NCBI GenBank assembly: GCA_052084925.1 | Contig: JBQDEV010000003.1 | Coordinates: 1-64,000 of the forward strand | Reading direction: 5' to 3' | DNA: 64,000 nucleotides | Source of the DNA: CmP2 sp052084925 | GTDB taxonomy: Bacteria > Actinomycetota > Actinomycetes > Actinomycetales > Micrococcaceae | Shown: one piece after another, positions 1-7,636 of the stretch | Layout: each line of letters starts with the position of its first letter | Numbering within the stretch: position 1 is the stretch's first letter | The notes under the pieces: generated by a model | What the model was told of the DNA's origin: nothing | Databases searched by the model: none | Seen by the model: only the letters and a program-made list of their open reading frames with translations | Translations under genes and position numbers: made by a program

Positions 1-52
1 GAGCGTTCGACTGAAAATCGAAAGGTCACCGGATCGACGCCGGTCGGAGCCA
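1..52 (+). tRNA. tRNA-Phe (GAA), 3' part
   Basis: The window opens inside a tRNA. The anticodon stem TTCGA (6-10) pairs with TCGAA (18-22) around the loop CTGAAAA, giving anticodon GAA at 13-15, which decodes phenylalanine. The T stem ACCGG (28-32) pairs with CCGGT (40-44) around a 7-base loop. The 3' acceptor strand CGGAGCC (45-51) is followed by discriminator A52, and CCA is not encoded. The D arm and 5' acceptor strand lie before base 1. Confidence 0.93.
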
Positions 53-55
53 CTG

Positions 56-90
56 AACCCCCGCGTAGCTTCTACATCGCGGGGGTTCTT
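56..90 (+). terminator. Intrinsic terminator after tRNA-Phe
   Basis: A perfect 10-bp stem (56-65 with 78-87, GC-rich AACCCCCGCG) closes a 12-base loop and ends in TTCTT. It lies 3 bases after the tRNA and should end its transcript. Confidence 0.85.
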
Positions 91-123
91 CATTTTGGTG
101 AACAGTTCCGGCGGGGGACAGCG

Positions 124-939
124 TCACTGTCCCGTTGCAGGTGGCTCAATCGGCTGCTGCAGCTCGGTTACCCAATCTGCCTGGTCCTTGGGGTAGGCGC
201 GAACGTAGAGCTCGCGACAGCCGGCCGACGGCACGAAACCGCGCTCCACGATCGTCGTGTGTAGCGCCTGCCAGCTGTTCCCGATGCGCTCCATCGACCC
301 GAGATGCACGCCGCAGAGCGCCGCTTCAGCGGCGGGGACCTCGACGATGTCGAATCCCGCTCTCGGCTCACCGCTGTAGGTGTAGCCGACGGTGACCCGC
401 AGGCCGTCCTCGGTGGGCTCATAGATCGCGAGGGGTGTCTCCAGTGCGCCGGGGACAGTGCCGAGGATCTCCGCGATCGCGTCGAAAGCCGGTCCGACGA
501 ACCCGGCAATGTCGGGTTGTTCTGCGACGACGGTGGTGCGGGCTGCGAGCCGCAGGGCTGGCAGTGATTTCTCGACGTATTCGATGTGTGACATGGTGTT
601 CTCCTTCTCGATGAGGTGTAACCGTCTCTCCACGTCGACGAGCCGGGCCTGCGCGATGCGGTGGTCGCGCTCGACCTGCGTCCGACGGGTCAACAGCTGC
701 CGGGCCAGGAAGTCGGTCGAGACTCCCTCGGACAGCATCCCGGCGATGTCGTCCATGCTGAAATCGAGGCGACGCAGCGCGACGATCCGATGCAGTTGCT
801 GTAACTGCGAAGGATCGTACGAGCGGTAACCGGTGAACTCGTCCACGTGCGCGGGCACGAGCAGTCCGGCGGCATCCCAGTGCCGCAACTGGCGGTGGGT
901 CACTTGACCGATCTGCGCGAATGCTCCGATGGACAGCAT
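124..939 (-). CDS. MerR-family regulator with GyrI-like effector domain
   Basis: A 271-residue transcription factor. The N-terminal MerR winged helix (first ~70 residues, GAFAQIGQVTHRQLRHWD) is followed by a helical linker (~80-115) and a C-terminal GyrI-like/AraC-type effector-binding domain, the layout of BltR/BmrR-type regulators that sense small drugs. The start is set at the ATG at 939 because it lies 6 bases after a -10 box (TTGAAC) in a MerR-type promoter with a 19-base spacer; a TTG 12 bases upstream is inside that -10 box and cannot be the start of this transcript. No clear target gene is adjacent, though the DUF1772 gene lies upstream on the same strand. The ligand is unknown. Confidence 0.88.
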   Translation of the reverse strand: MLSIGAFAQIGQVTHRQLRHWDAAGLLVPAHVDEFTGYRSYDPSQLQQLHRIVALRRLDFSMDDIAGMLSEGVSTDFLARQLLTRRTQVERDHRIAQARLVDVERRLHLIEKENTMSHIEYVEKSLPALRLAARTTVVAEQPDIAGFVGPAFDAIAEILGTVPGALETPLAIYEPTEDGLRVTVGYTYSGEPRAGFDIVEVPAAEAALCGVHLGSMERIGNSWQALHTTIVERGFVPSAGCRELYVRAYPKDQADWVTELQQPIEPPATGQ

Positions 940-945
940 GTCTCT

Positions 946-976
946 GTTCAACCACCTTCCACTGTGTCAGGGTCAA
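946..976 (-). promoter_or_regulatory. MerR-type promoter (19-bp spacer)
   Basis: Read on the minus strand, TTGACC (971-976) and TTGAAC (946-951) are separated by 19 bases that hold an imperfect dyad around TGACACAGTGGA. The long spacer is the hallmark of promoters that MerR proteins untwist. The ATG follows the -10 by 6 bases, so autoregulation and a leaderless mRNA are likely. Confidence 0.65.
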
Positions 977-1064
977 ATTTCCCACAGCTTATCTGGCTGT
1001 CTTGAGTTGCCTGGGGCCGCCCTGAACTGTCTTGAGCTGGTTGCAGTGGTGTCAGCCGCTGATG

Positions 1065-1502
1065 TCAGCCGGTGAGGATTCCGAGGGTGACGAGGATGAA
1101 GCCTGCGAGCTGGAGTGAGCCGCGGATCAACTGAAAGAGGTCCCAGCGCCGTCGCATCGCGATGAAGCCTTCCGGGGCGGTGGTCCGGCGAATGCGTCCG
1201 GTGCGCAGATTGATCGGCACATTGCCCGCGATGGTGACACCCAGGGCCACGCCCAGAGTCAGGGCGGCCGCGATGAGCCAGCCCGAGGGATTCTCGACGG
1301 CCAGGATGATCGCCAGGACCGAGGCCGCCGTCATGCCCGCCGGCATCACCCGCCCGAAGGTCTTCAGCAGTCCCTGTTCGAACACCAACTGTGCATCGGG
1401 GTTCAGTTTTCGGATCACCGGGTGTACGAGGGTCACGGAGGCGAACTCGGCCGAGCCGACGAAGCCCACGATGAGGAGGGTGACGATCTCCAGCCAGGTC
1501 AC
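1065..1502 (-). CDS. DUF1772 (anthrone oxygenase-like) membrane protein
   Basis: A 145-residue integral membrane protein with about four hydrophobic segments (near residues 5-25, 50-72, 75-92 and 125-145). The conserved family marks are an N-terminal HPVIRKL-like segment after the first helix, the NVPIN motif in the middle and an RRWDLFQLIR stretch before the last helix. These match DUF1772, the family of anthrone oxygenases and many uncharacterised actinobacterial proteins. The start is GTG at 1502. It is transcribed divergently from a MerR gene at 1634, and an inverted repeat lies between them, so MerR control is likely. Substrate unknown. Confidence 0.75.
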   Translation of the reverse strand: MTWLEIVTLLIVGFVGSAEFASVTLVHPVIRKLNPDAQLVFEQGLLKTFGRVMPAGMTAASVLAIILAVENPSGWLIAAALTLGVALGVTIAGNVPINLRTGRIRRTTAPEGFIAMRRRWDLFQLIRGSLQLAGFILVTLGILTG

Positions 1503-1555
1503 GATGGCGCCTCTTCTCTCGACGTCTTGTCTTCATGTCCCAAAATGGGTAGTTG

Positions 1556-1587
1556 TACTATCTACCCTTGAGCTATCATGGATAGTA
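1556..1587. promoter_or_regulatory. Inverted repeat between DUF1772 and MerR genes
   Basis: TACTATC (1556-1562) and GATAGTA (1581-1587) form a 7-bp dyad in the divergent intergenic region, followed by extra TAGTA units up to 1594. It is placed to serve as the operator of the MerR protein at 1634 acting on both promoters. Confidence 0.45.
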
Positions 1588-1633
1588 GTAGTATCTATTC
1601 GGGAAGGCAAGAAGCGGATCTGAGAGAGGCGCC

Positions 1634-2287
1634 ATGGAGATGCGCATGGCCGAACTGGCCCGACGCTCGGGGCTGACGGTGGCCACCATCAAGTACTACC
1701 TACGCGAACAGCTGCTACATCCGGGGCGCCGCACCGGCGTGAACCAGGCGGACTACGACGACGCGCACCTGGAACGGCTGCGGCTGATCCGCGCCCTGTC
1801 GAAGGTGGCGGGGCTGCCGCTGCACACCATTCGCGCCGTCGTGGAAGCGGTGGACGCCGTTGATGATGAAGCCTCCGTGCTGGATGCCATGGCGGTCACT
1901 CAGGATGCTCTGGTGGGTAGCGCGGGGGACGCGGCTGATCCGCAGGCGACGGCGAGCTCACTCATGGCGGCGGAGCGGGACCTCGAGCGCGCCATCGGCT
2001 CCCGCGGTTGGCAGTGCGAACCGGGGTCCCCGGCGCATCGCGCGGCCGTGCGGGCGGTGGCTCAGCTATACGAGGAAGGGCTCACTGCGGTGCTGGACCG
2101 GCTCGATGACTACGCTGAGGCCGCCGACGTCGTCGGGGGTGCCGATCTGGAGGCCGTGACGGGCGCGGAGAGCCCCGAAGAGACGATCCGCGGCGTGGTG
2201 CTGGGCAGTGTGCTGCGCCGCCCCGTGCTGGACGCGCTGGTGCTGTTGGCCCAGCAGCATTACGCGCGCCAGCACACACAGGGATGA
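1634..2287 (+). CDS. MerR-family transcriptional regulator
   Basis: A 217-residue regulator. The first ~75 residues form the MerR DNA-binding domain (MAELARRSGLTVATIKYYLRE), followed by a long helical region and a C-terminal part without a recognised ligand domain. The start at 1634 is preceded by a GAGAGAGG ribosome-binding site at about 1622-1629; further in-frame ATGs at 1640 and 1646 are possible starts. It is divergent from the DUF1772 membrane protein and is the obvious candidate to control it. Ligand unknown. Confidence 0.85.
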   Translation: MEMRMAELARRSGLTVATIKYYLREQLLHPGRRTGVNQADYDDAHLERLRLIRALSKVAGLPLHTIRAVVEAVDAVDDEASVLDAMAVTQDALVGSAGDAADPQATASSLMAAERDLERAIGSRGWQCEPGSPAHRAAVRAVAQLYEEGLTAVLDRLDDYAEAADVVGGADLEAVTGAESPEETIRGVVLGSVLRRPVLDALVLLAQQHYARQHTQG

Positions 2288-2299
2288 CTGACGTGACCA

Positions 2300-2342
2300 G
2301 GCAGGGGTGACCAGATGCAGGTGATCTGGCAGGGGTGATCAG
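2300..2342. repeat. Short direct repeat between convergent genes
   Basis: GGCAGGGGTGACCAG (2300-2314) recurs at 2328-2342 with one mismatch. It lies between the ends of the MerR gene and poxB. It is not a clear terminator and its role is unknown. Confidence 0.5.
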
Positions 2343-4066
2343 TTGGTCAGGCGACGCCAGAGGTTCGTGTCGGCGAGGTCGAGCAGCTCGTCGCCCTGGC
2401 CGGCGATCACGGTGCGCAGCGCCCACAGGGTGAAACCCTTGGCCTGGGCGGCGGTGATGCTCGGCGGAATCGACAGCTCCTGGCGGGTGGTGTGCACATT
2501 CACCAGGCGTGGACCCTCGGCGGCCAGTGCCTCGCGTAGCGTGGCTTCCAGTTCGGCGCCGGTCTCCACCTGATAACCCGGGATGCCCACCGCCTCGGCC
2601 ACCGCCGCAAAATCGGGGTTGGCCAGTTCGGTACCGAAATTCACCTGACCGGCGGCTTTCATTTCCAGCTCGACGAACCCCAGCGCGGAGTTGTCATAGA
2701 CGACGACGGTGACCGGCAGGTTGTTCTGCTTGATCGTGATGAGATCCCCCATCAGCATCGCCAGCCCGCCGTCACCGGCCAGGGCGATCACCTGGCGTGA
2801 GCGGTCCACGGCCTGGGCGCCCAGGGCGTGCGGCAGAGCGTTGGCCATGGAGCCGTGGATGAACGAACCGAGCAGGCGGCGGTCTCCGCCCAGGTTCAGG
2901 TACCGCGACGCCCAGATCACCGGGGTGCCGACATCCGCGGTGAAGACGGCGTCGTCGTCGGCAAGCTCATCGATCAGCCGGGTGAGGTACTGCGGGTGCA
3001 CCGGCCCGCGCTCGTCCGCCTCGGCGAGCCGGTCGAGGCCCTTGCGCGCCTTCTCGTAGTGCTTGCGGCTGTCGCGCAGGTGCTTGCCGGAGCGCTTCTC
3101 GCGCAGCAGCGGGGTGAGGGCGGCGGCGGTGAGGCCGACATCGCCGACCAGTCCCAGGTCTAAGGGGGTGCGCCGGCCCAGCTGCTCGCCGCGCAGGTCC
3201 ACCTGGATGACGCGGGCGTCGTCCGGGTAAAACTGACGGTAGGGCAAGTCGGTGCCCAGCATCAGCAGAGTGTCGCAGCGCTCCATCGCCCGGTAGCCGG
3301 AACTGAAGCCCAGCAGGCCGGTCATGCCGACGTCGTAGGGGTTGTCGTGCTCGATGTACTCCTTGCCGCGCAGGGCGTGCACGATGGGGGCCTGCAGCCG
3401 CTCCGCGAGGGCGAGCACCTCCTCGCGGGAGCCGGCCACCCCGGCGCCGGCCAGGATGGTGACCCGTTCGGCGTCGTCGAGCAGTCGCGCGGCCTCGCCG
3501 AGCTCCTCGACGGAGGGCACCACCTGCGGGTTGCTGCGGCGGATCGGCGCGGTGGGACGGCGTGAGGGCGCCTCCTCGAAGAACACGTCGCCGGGCACGA
3601 CCACCACGGCCACACCACGGCGCTCGACGGCGGCGCGCATCGCGTTCTCCAGGACCCAGGGCAGCTGGGTGGCCGAGCTGATCATCTCGGTGTAGACGCT
3701 GCACTCCTGGAACAGCTCCTGCGGATGGGTTTCCTGGAAATATCCGGAGCCGATCTCCTCGCTGGGAATGTGCGAGGCGATGGCCAGCACCGGGACCCGG
3801 GACCGGTGGGCGTCGTAGAGCCCGTTGATGAAGTGCAGGTTGCCGGGGCCGCAGCTGCCGGCCACCACCGCGAGTTCCCCGGTGAGTCCGGCTTCGCCAG
3901 CGGCGGCGAAGGCGGCGGATTCCTCATGGCGGACATGCATCCACTCGACCGAGTCGTTGTCACGCAGCGCTTCGGTGAACGCGTTCAGCGAGTCTCCGGC
4001 CAGGCCCCAGACCCGGCTGACGCCGGCACGTTCGAGTTCGGTGACGAAGAGTTCGGCGATATTCAT
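2339..4066 (-). CDS. poxB: Pyruvate:quinone oxidoreductase (pyruvate oxidase PoxB)
   Basis: A 575-residue thiamine-diphosphate and FAD enzyme that decarboxylates pyruvate to acetate and CO2 and passes electrons to the membrane quinone pool. Domains run in the usual order: Pyr domain with the catalytic glutamate in MHVRHEES (~45-52), central FAD domain, and PP domain with the ThDP/Mg motif starting GDGG and ending in a conserved N (about residues 430-460). The length matches E. coli PoxB (572) and corynebacterial Pqo. The ATG at 4066 lies 6 bases after TAGCCT (minus strand), so the transcript is probably leaderless. It is convergent with the MerR gene and divergent from the gene at 4193. Such enzymes are typically used in stationary phase. 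Confidence 0.93.
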   Translation of the reverse strand: MNIAELFVTELERAGVSRVWGLAGDSLNAFTEALRDNDSVEWMHVRHEESAAFAAAGEAGLTGELAVVAGSCGPGNLHFINGLYDAHRSRVPVLAIASHIPSEEIGSGYFQETHPQELFQECSVYTEMISSATQLPWVLENAMRAAVERRGVAVVVVPGDVFFEEAPSRRPTAPIRRSNPQVVPSVEELGEAARLLDDAERVTILAGAGVAGSREEVLALAERLQAPIVHALRGKEYIEHDNPYDVGMTGLLGFSSGYRAMERCDTLLMLGTDLPYRQFYPDDARVIQVDLRGEQLGRRTPLDLGLVGDVGLTAAALTPLLREKRSGKHLRDSRKHYEKARKGLDRLAEADERGPVHPQYLTRLIDELADDDAVFTADVGTPVIWASRYLNLGGDRRLLGSFIHGSMANALPHALGAQAVDRSRQVIALAGDGGLAMLMGDLITIKQNNLPVTVVVYDNSALGFVELEMKAAGQVNFGTELANPDFAAVAEAVGIPGYQVETGAELEATLREALAAEGPRLVNVHTTRQELSIPPSITAAQAKGFTLWALRTVIAGQGDELLDLADTNLWRRLTN

Positions 4067-4192
4067 GGTGCCAGGCTAGGACCCGACGTCGCCCAGCCTC
4101 AACGGTTGAGGTGCGTGAGAAGTCCCTCAGCCGCGGTGCCGGGGACCGAACTCACACTAGTGGTCCTGGGGCCGCTGGCTTACTGTGGTGCC

Positions 4193-4864
4193 ATGACTTC
4201 CGGAACGGGCGGCGCGCGACGCCGTCGTCGTCACCCCAGAGACCGAGCCCTGTACGTCGAGACCACGATCCGGGCGCCGATGGAGACGCTGTGGGAGCTC
4301 ACCCAGGATCCGGTGCAGCATGCGCGGTGGGATGCCCGCTTCAGCGCTATTGTGCCCACTGACCTGCGGGAGAACGGAGCGCAGGAGTTCCGGTACTCTC
4401 TGGCGCTCGGACCGATCAGGATCACCGGAACCGGGGTGTCGCTAGGGGAACGGCGCTCCGTGCGTGGCGAGCGCACCTCGGCGTTGGTCTTTGAGCCCGA
4501 CGATCGACTCTCACCGCTGGGGGAGGGGCGGGGGTACTGGCGGTACATCCCGACCGAAGACGGGGTGCGGTTTCTGACCGGCTACGACTACGTTCCGGGC
4601 TGGGGGCGGCTCGGGCCGATCCTGGACCCGCTGATCACCCGCCGGGTGGTGTGGTGGCTGACGGCGTGGAGCTTCGACCGGCTGCGGCTCTGGGCGGAGG
4701 AGGGCATCGAACCGGAGCGCTTCTCGCCGTGGCGGGCGCTGTTGCCTCGTTCTCCCGGTTCCGGGCCGGTGCCGCGGGCCCGCCGCTGTCGGGATCGTCC
4801 GCAGGCCGCCGCGCGCACGATCATGGCCTCCGCGCCGGAGTCGCTGGAACGGATCAGCCGATGA
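4193..4864 (+). CDS. SRPBCC-family (START-like) protein
   Basis: A 223-residue protein beginning MTSGTGGARRRRR. Residues ~18-165 look like an SRPBCC/polyketide-cyclase ligand-binding fold (VETTIRAPMETLWELTQDP start, and a terminal amphipathic helix WWLTAWSFDRLRLWAEEG). The basic N-terminus and Arg/Pro-rich tail have no recognised function. TACTGT at 4181-4186 stands 6 bases before the ATG, giving a likely leaderless start; a longer in-frame reading begins upstream but overlaps the poxB promoter. The stop overlaps the next ATG (4861-4864), so the three genes 4193-6173 form one operon. Confidence 0.8.
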   Translation: MTSGTGGARRRRRHPRDRALYVETTIRAPMETLWELTQDPVQHARWDARFSAIVPTDLRENGAQEFRYSLALGPIRITGTGVSLGERRSVRGERTSALVFEPDDRLSPLGEGRGYWRYIPTEDGVRFLTGYDYVPGWGRLGPILDPLITRRVVWWLTAWSFDRLRLWAEEGIEPERFSPWRALLPRSPGSGPVPRARRCRDRPQAAARTIMASAPESLERISR

Positions 4865-5547
4865 GCCGCGGCCAGGGCATCTTCCGGCGCGCGCTCGGTG
4901 AGGATTTCGACCGGCTGCACCCGCAGCTGCAGAAACGGTTCGGTGTGGGTGTGGCCAGCGGGTACAGCTGCATCGGCCGCGGCACCATGCGCCGGATCCG
5001 GCGCGGGCCGTGGTGGACCGTGCCGTTTCTGACGCTGGGCAGCTTCCGCAACATCATGTTCCCCGAATCCGGGGAGAACGTGCCCTTCCGCATCGACAAT
5101 CACGCCTACCTCGACAGTTTCGACCGCGAGACCGTGACCTTCGTGCGCATCATGGACCTGCCCTCAGGGCGCAGTCGGCGCTTCGACGCGACCATGATCT
5201 ACAGTGCGGCCCGAGGGGGCATTGTTGATTACCTGGGCAGCCACCAGCACCTCGCCGTCGACCTGGACCTGGCGGTGACCGAAGATGGCGCACTGACGCT
5301 GAAGTCCAGCGAGCAGCGGTTCTACGAGGGCCCGATCGGCTTCCGCTTCCCCCTGGCGTTCAGCGGTGTCGCCGAGCTGACCGAACGCTACGACGACGAG
5401 CGCGGGGTGTTCACCATCGACCTGGAAGTGCGCAACCGGTTGCTCGGCTTCCTCTTCGGGTATCGCGGAGAATTCACCTGCGACTATTCCGAGGCAGCGA
5501 CGACGCCGAGTGCCGTGAAGCCCCGTCGCGAGGAGCGCCGCGAATGA
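4861..5547 (+). CDS. DUF4166 domain protein (first copy)
   Basis: A 228-residue protein matching DUF4166: an N-terminal RALGEDFDRLHPQLQKRFG block, a middle FRIDNHAYLD stretch, and the C-terminal FGYRGEFTCDY signature. It has no signal peptide or membrane helix. The gene starts in the stop codon of the SRPBCC gene (ATGA overlap) and ends in the start of a second DUF4166 gene, so all three should be translated together. DUF4166 proteins often sit beside SRPBCC or epimerase-like proteins; the biochemical role is unknown. Confidence 0.8.
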   Translation: MSRGQGIFRRALGEDFDRLHPQLQKRFGVGVASGYSCIGRGTMRRIRRGPWWTVPFLTLGSFRNIMFPESGENVPFRIDNHAYLDSFDRETVTFVRIMDLPSGRSRRFDATMIYSAARGGIVDYLGSHQHLAVDLDLAVTEDGALTLKSSEQRFYEGPIGFRFPLAFSGVAELTERYDDERGVFTIDLEVRNRLLGFLFGYRGEFTCDYSEAATTPSAVKPRREERRE

Positions 5548-6173
5548 CGACGCGGGATTCGGTCTTCCTCCGGGTGCTCGGTGATCAGGCGCGTGGCCTG
5601 CATCCGCAGCTGCGCGACTACGTGGCCGGTCCGCCGCCCGGCTTTCGCACCGGCGAGGGGCGCGGAGTCTTCGAGATCGCTGGCAGCCCGTATCGCCGGC
5701 TGGCGGGGCTGTTGCGTCTGGTCGGCGGTGCGGACGCGGTGCTCAGTGCCGATGAGCGAGACGTGCCCTTCACGATCATCAACCGGCCGGTGGCCGACGC
5801 TGGCACGATGGCCCTGGAGGCCGAGCGGACGTTCTTCTTCCGGCGCGGTCCCCAGCGCTTCGCCGACGTCCTCGAGGTGGGGCACATCCCGGGAACCCTG
5901 GTCAACATCCCCGGAGGGACGGGGCGAATCGAGGTTCTGTTGGCGTGCTCGGTGACGCCGGAGGGGCACCTGCGGCTTCGCTCCACGGCGACCCGGCTGC
6001 GGGTCGGCGGCAGAACCCTGCGGTTGCCGCGGCTGTTCGGCGTCGACGTCGAGTCGATGGACGGGTGGGACGAGGCGCACCAGCGCCAGACGATCTCCGT
6101 TCACGCGCGCAACCCCTTGCTGGGCACCGTGCTGCGCTATCGCGGGTGGTTCACCGCCGCGTATCGGGTGTGA
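5544..6173 (+). CDS. DUF4166 domain protein (second, divergent copy)
   Basis: A 209-residue paralogue of the preceding protein: it keeps the N-terminal FLRVLGDQARGLHPQLRDYV block, the VPFTIINRPVAD middle segment and the C-terminal LRYRGWFTAAY signature, but is otherwise much diverged. It begins in a 4-base ATGA overlap with its neighbour. Two dissimilar copies side by side suggest an old duplication and possibly a heterodimer. Function unknown. Confidence 0.78.
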   Translation: MTTRDSVFLRVLGDQARGLHPQLRDYVAGPPPGFRTGEGRGVFEIAGSPYRRLAGLLRLVGGADAVLSADERDVPFTIINRPVADAGTMALEAERTFFFRRGPQRFADVLEVGHIPGTLVNIPGGTGRIEVLLACSVTPEGHLRLRSTATRLRVGGRTLRLPRLFGVDVESMDGWDEAHQRQTISVHARNPLLGTVLRYRGWFTAAYRV

Positions 6174-6185
6174 TGGGCGCGGCGT

Positions 6186-7541
6186 TCAGCGCAGCAGAGG
6201 CAGCCCGAGACCTCTGAACTCCTGGTTCTTGCTGGCCTTGAACAGCCCGATGACGGTGATCACGAAGTGGGCGACACTGACGATCAGCCATAGCGTGATC
6301 GGGATGCCGACGGGGAAGAACCCGGTGACGCCCCGGCCCTCGATGAGGATCAGGATCAGCACGTGGGCGCCGACCAGCAGGATGGTGAGCAACAGGTAGG
6401 TGATCGCCCAGTTCGCCGCGTGGCGGCCGTTCGCTGCAGCCAACGGGCCCTTGTGGCGGGCGGAGCGGCCGGCGATGAGCATGGCAACGGTGGCAGCGAG
6501 TGCGCCGAGCACCGGGATCGGGAACAGGACGAGCAGGCCCAGGCCCCAGGGCAGCGCTCCGGTAGCCGGGCGGTACATCACTCCGGGGTACCCCTGCTGC
6601 GGGTGCTGGGGATACTGCGGTGCTTGTTGCTGGGTGTACGGCGGAGTTGGATACATCCCGATGCCCCCGGAGGCACCCTGGTGCGGATACGGTGGCGGCG
6701 CCTGCGGGGGTTGCTGGCCGTGCTGGTCGTGTTGGTCGTGTTGGCCGTGCTGTCCGTGGTTGCCGGGAGGGTAACTCATGGGTGAAGCATAGTTACTGAG
6801 CACCGAAATGTCATGCAGGGGCGGGATCTGCTGCTCGTGCAGCGCGAATTTTCCGGTGAATCCATACTCGACGGCGATCTCCGCTTGGTGGCGGATATCT
6901 GCGGGATCGGTGCCGAAGGTTCCGCCGTCGATGGGCCCGGGCACACCAGCAGCCGCCGAGGCGATCGCGATCCGGGTGCGCGGGTAGGCCAGGGCGGAAG
7001 GCGAAGCAAGGCGGGTATCTCGGCGGAAATCCCCGGTGCCGAACCCGAGCCGGGCCACCCCGGATGCTGCAATCTCGTCCACGAACTGCAGCCCGCGTCC
7101 CGACTCGATGAGTGCGACCACGGGGATCTCCGCGAACGCCTCGACCGTGTCGCGTGCTTCGGTGGCACTCTCAGTTTTCGCCAGGATGATGCCCTGCAGC
7201 CCGGGAGCTCCCTGCAGGGCGGCGACGGCGGGCTCCCAGAAGGCGGTGGAGCGGGCATCGATGCGCACCCAGGCGGAACCGCCGTCGGACTTTTCGTTGT
7301 GGGGCGCACTCAGCCAGGTGCGCAGTCGCTGTCGGGCGGCGGGCTTCTCGCTCTCGGGAACGTGGTCCTCGAGGTCGACCACGACGACGTCGGCAGCGGT
7401 GGCGCGCACCGGGGCAGTGAGGCCGATCTGGGTGCGGCCGGAGAGCATCAGCCAGCTGCGGGCCGTCTCCACGGAGGCGAAGGAGCGGTCCTCGCGCGAG
7501 GTCTCCTCGGGCTGCGGGGGTGAGTATGAGGAATCAGACAT
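6186..7541 (-). CDS. HpcH/HpaI (CitE-like) lyase fused to a DUF4870 membrane domain
   Basis: One open frame of 451 residues. Residues 1-250 resemble the CitE/HpcH-HpaI aldolase family: RSWLMLSG start, VVDLEDHVP acid pair that binds metal, KTESA and ALIESGRG beta-strand motifs, and GFGTGDFRRD near the end. The barrel stops at ALHEQQIPPLHD, so the usual C-terminal helices (about 40-50 residues) are missing. From residue 255 (MSYPPG) comes a low-complexity His/Gln/Pro/Tyr linker and then about three transmembrane helices of DUF4870/Tic20-like type. That ATG (6779) could be the start of a separate protein, but no stop or clear ribosome-binding site separates the halves. The start at 7541 has a GGGAG site. 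It is divergent from the monooxygenase at 7637. Confidence 0.75.
   Translation of the reverse strand: MSDSSYSPPQPEETSREDRSFASVETARSWLMLSGRTQIGLTAPVRATAADVVVVDLEDHVPESEKPAARQRLRTWLSAPHNEKSDGGSAWVRIDARSTAFWEPAVAALQGAPGLQGIILAKTESATEARDTVEAFAEIPVVALIESGRGLQFVDEIAASGVARLGFGTGDFRRDTRLASPSALAYPRTRIAIASAAAGVPGPIDGGTFGTDPADIRHQAEIAVEYGFTGKFALHEQQIPPLHDISVLSNYASPMSYPPGNHGQHGQHDQHDQHGQQPPQAPPPYPHQGASGGIGMYPTPPYTQQQAPQYPQHPQQGYPGVMYRPATGALPWGLGLLVLFPIPVLGALAATVAMLIAGRSARHKGPLAAANGRHAANWAITYLLLTILLVGAHVLILILIEGRGVTGFFPVGIPITLWLIVSVAHFVITVIGLFKASKNQEFRGLGLPLLR
6711..6759. repeat. Imperfect 9-bp tandem repeat in coding sequence
   Basis: A 9-base period of the form GTGCTGGTC/GTGTTGGTC/GTGTTGGCC/GTGCTGTCC encodes, on the minus strand, the repeated Gly/Asp-Gln-His linker of the fused protein. 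Such tracts can change length by slippage; a change of whole units keeps the frame. Confidence 0.7.
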
Positions 7542-7636
7542 GGAACTCCCGGGACAAAATAGGGCATCAGCGATACGCTAAATAGGTAAGTAGGACCTCA
7601 GTATAGGGTTCGTTGAAGTCACTCGTTGGAGGATGA

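Noticed and set aside
1..52. tRNA-Phe 3' end as a phage or island attachment site
   Set aside because: No integrase gene and no second copy of the tRNA 3' end was seen in the window.
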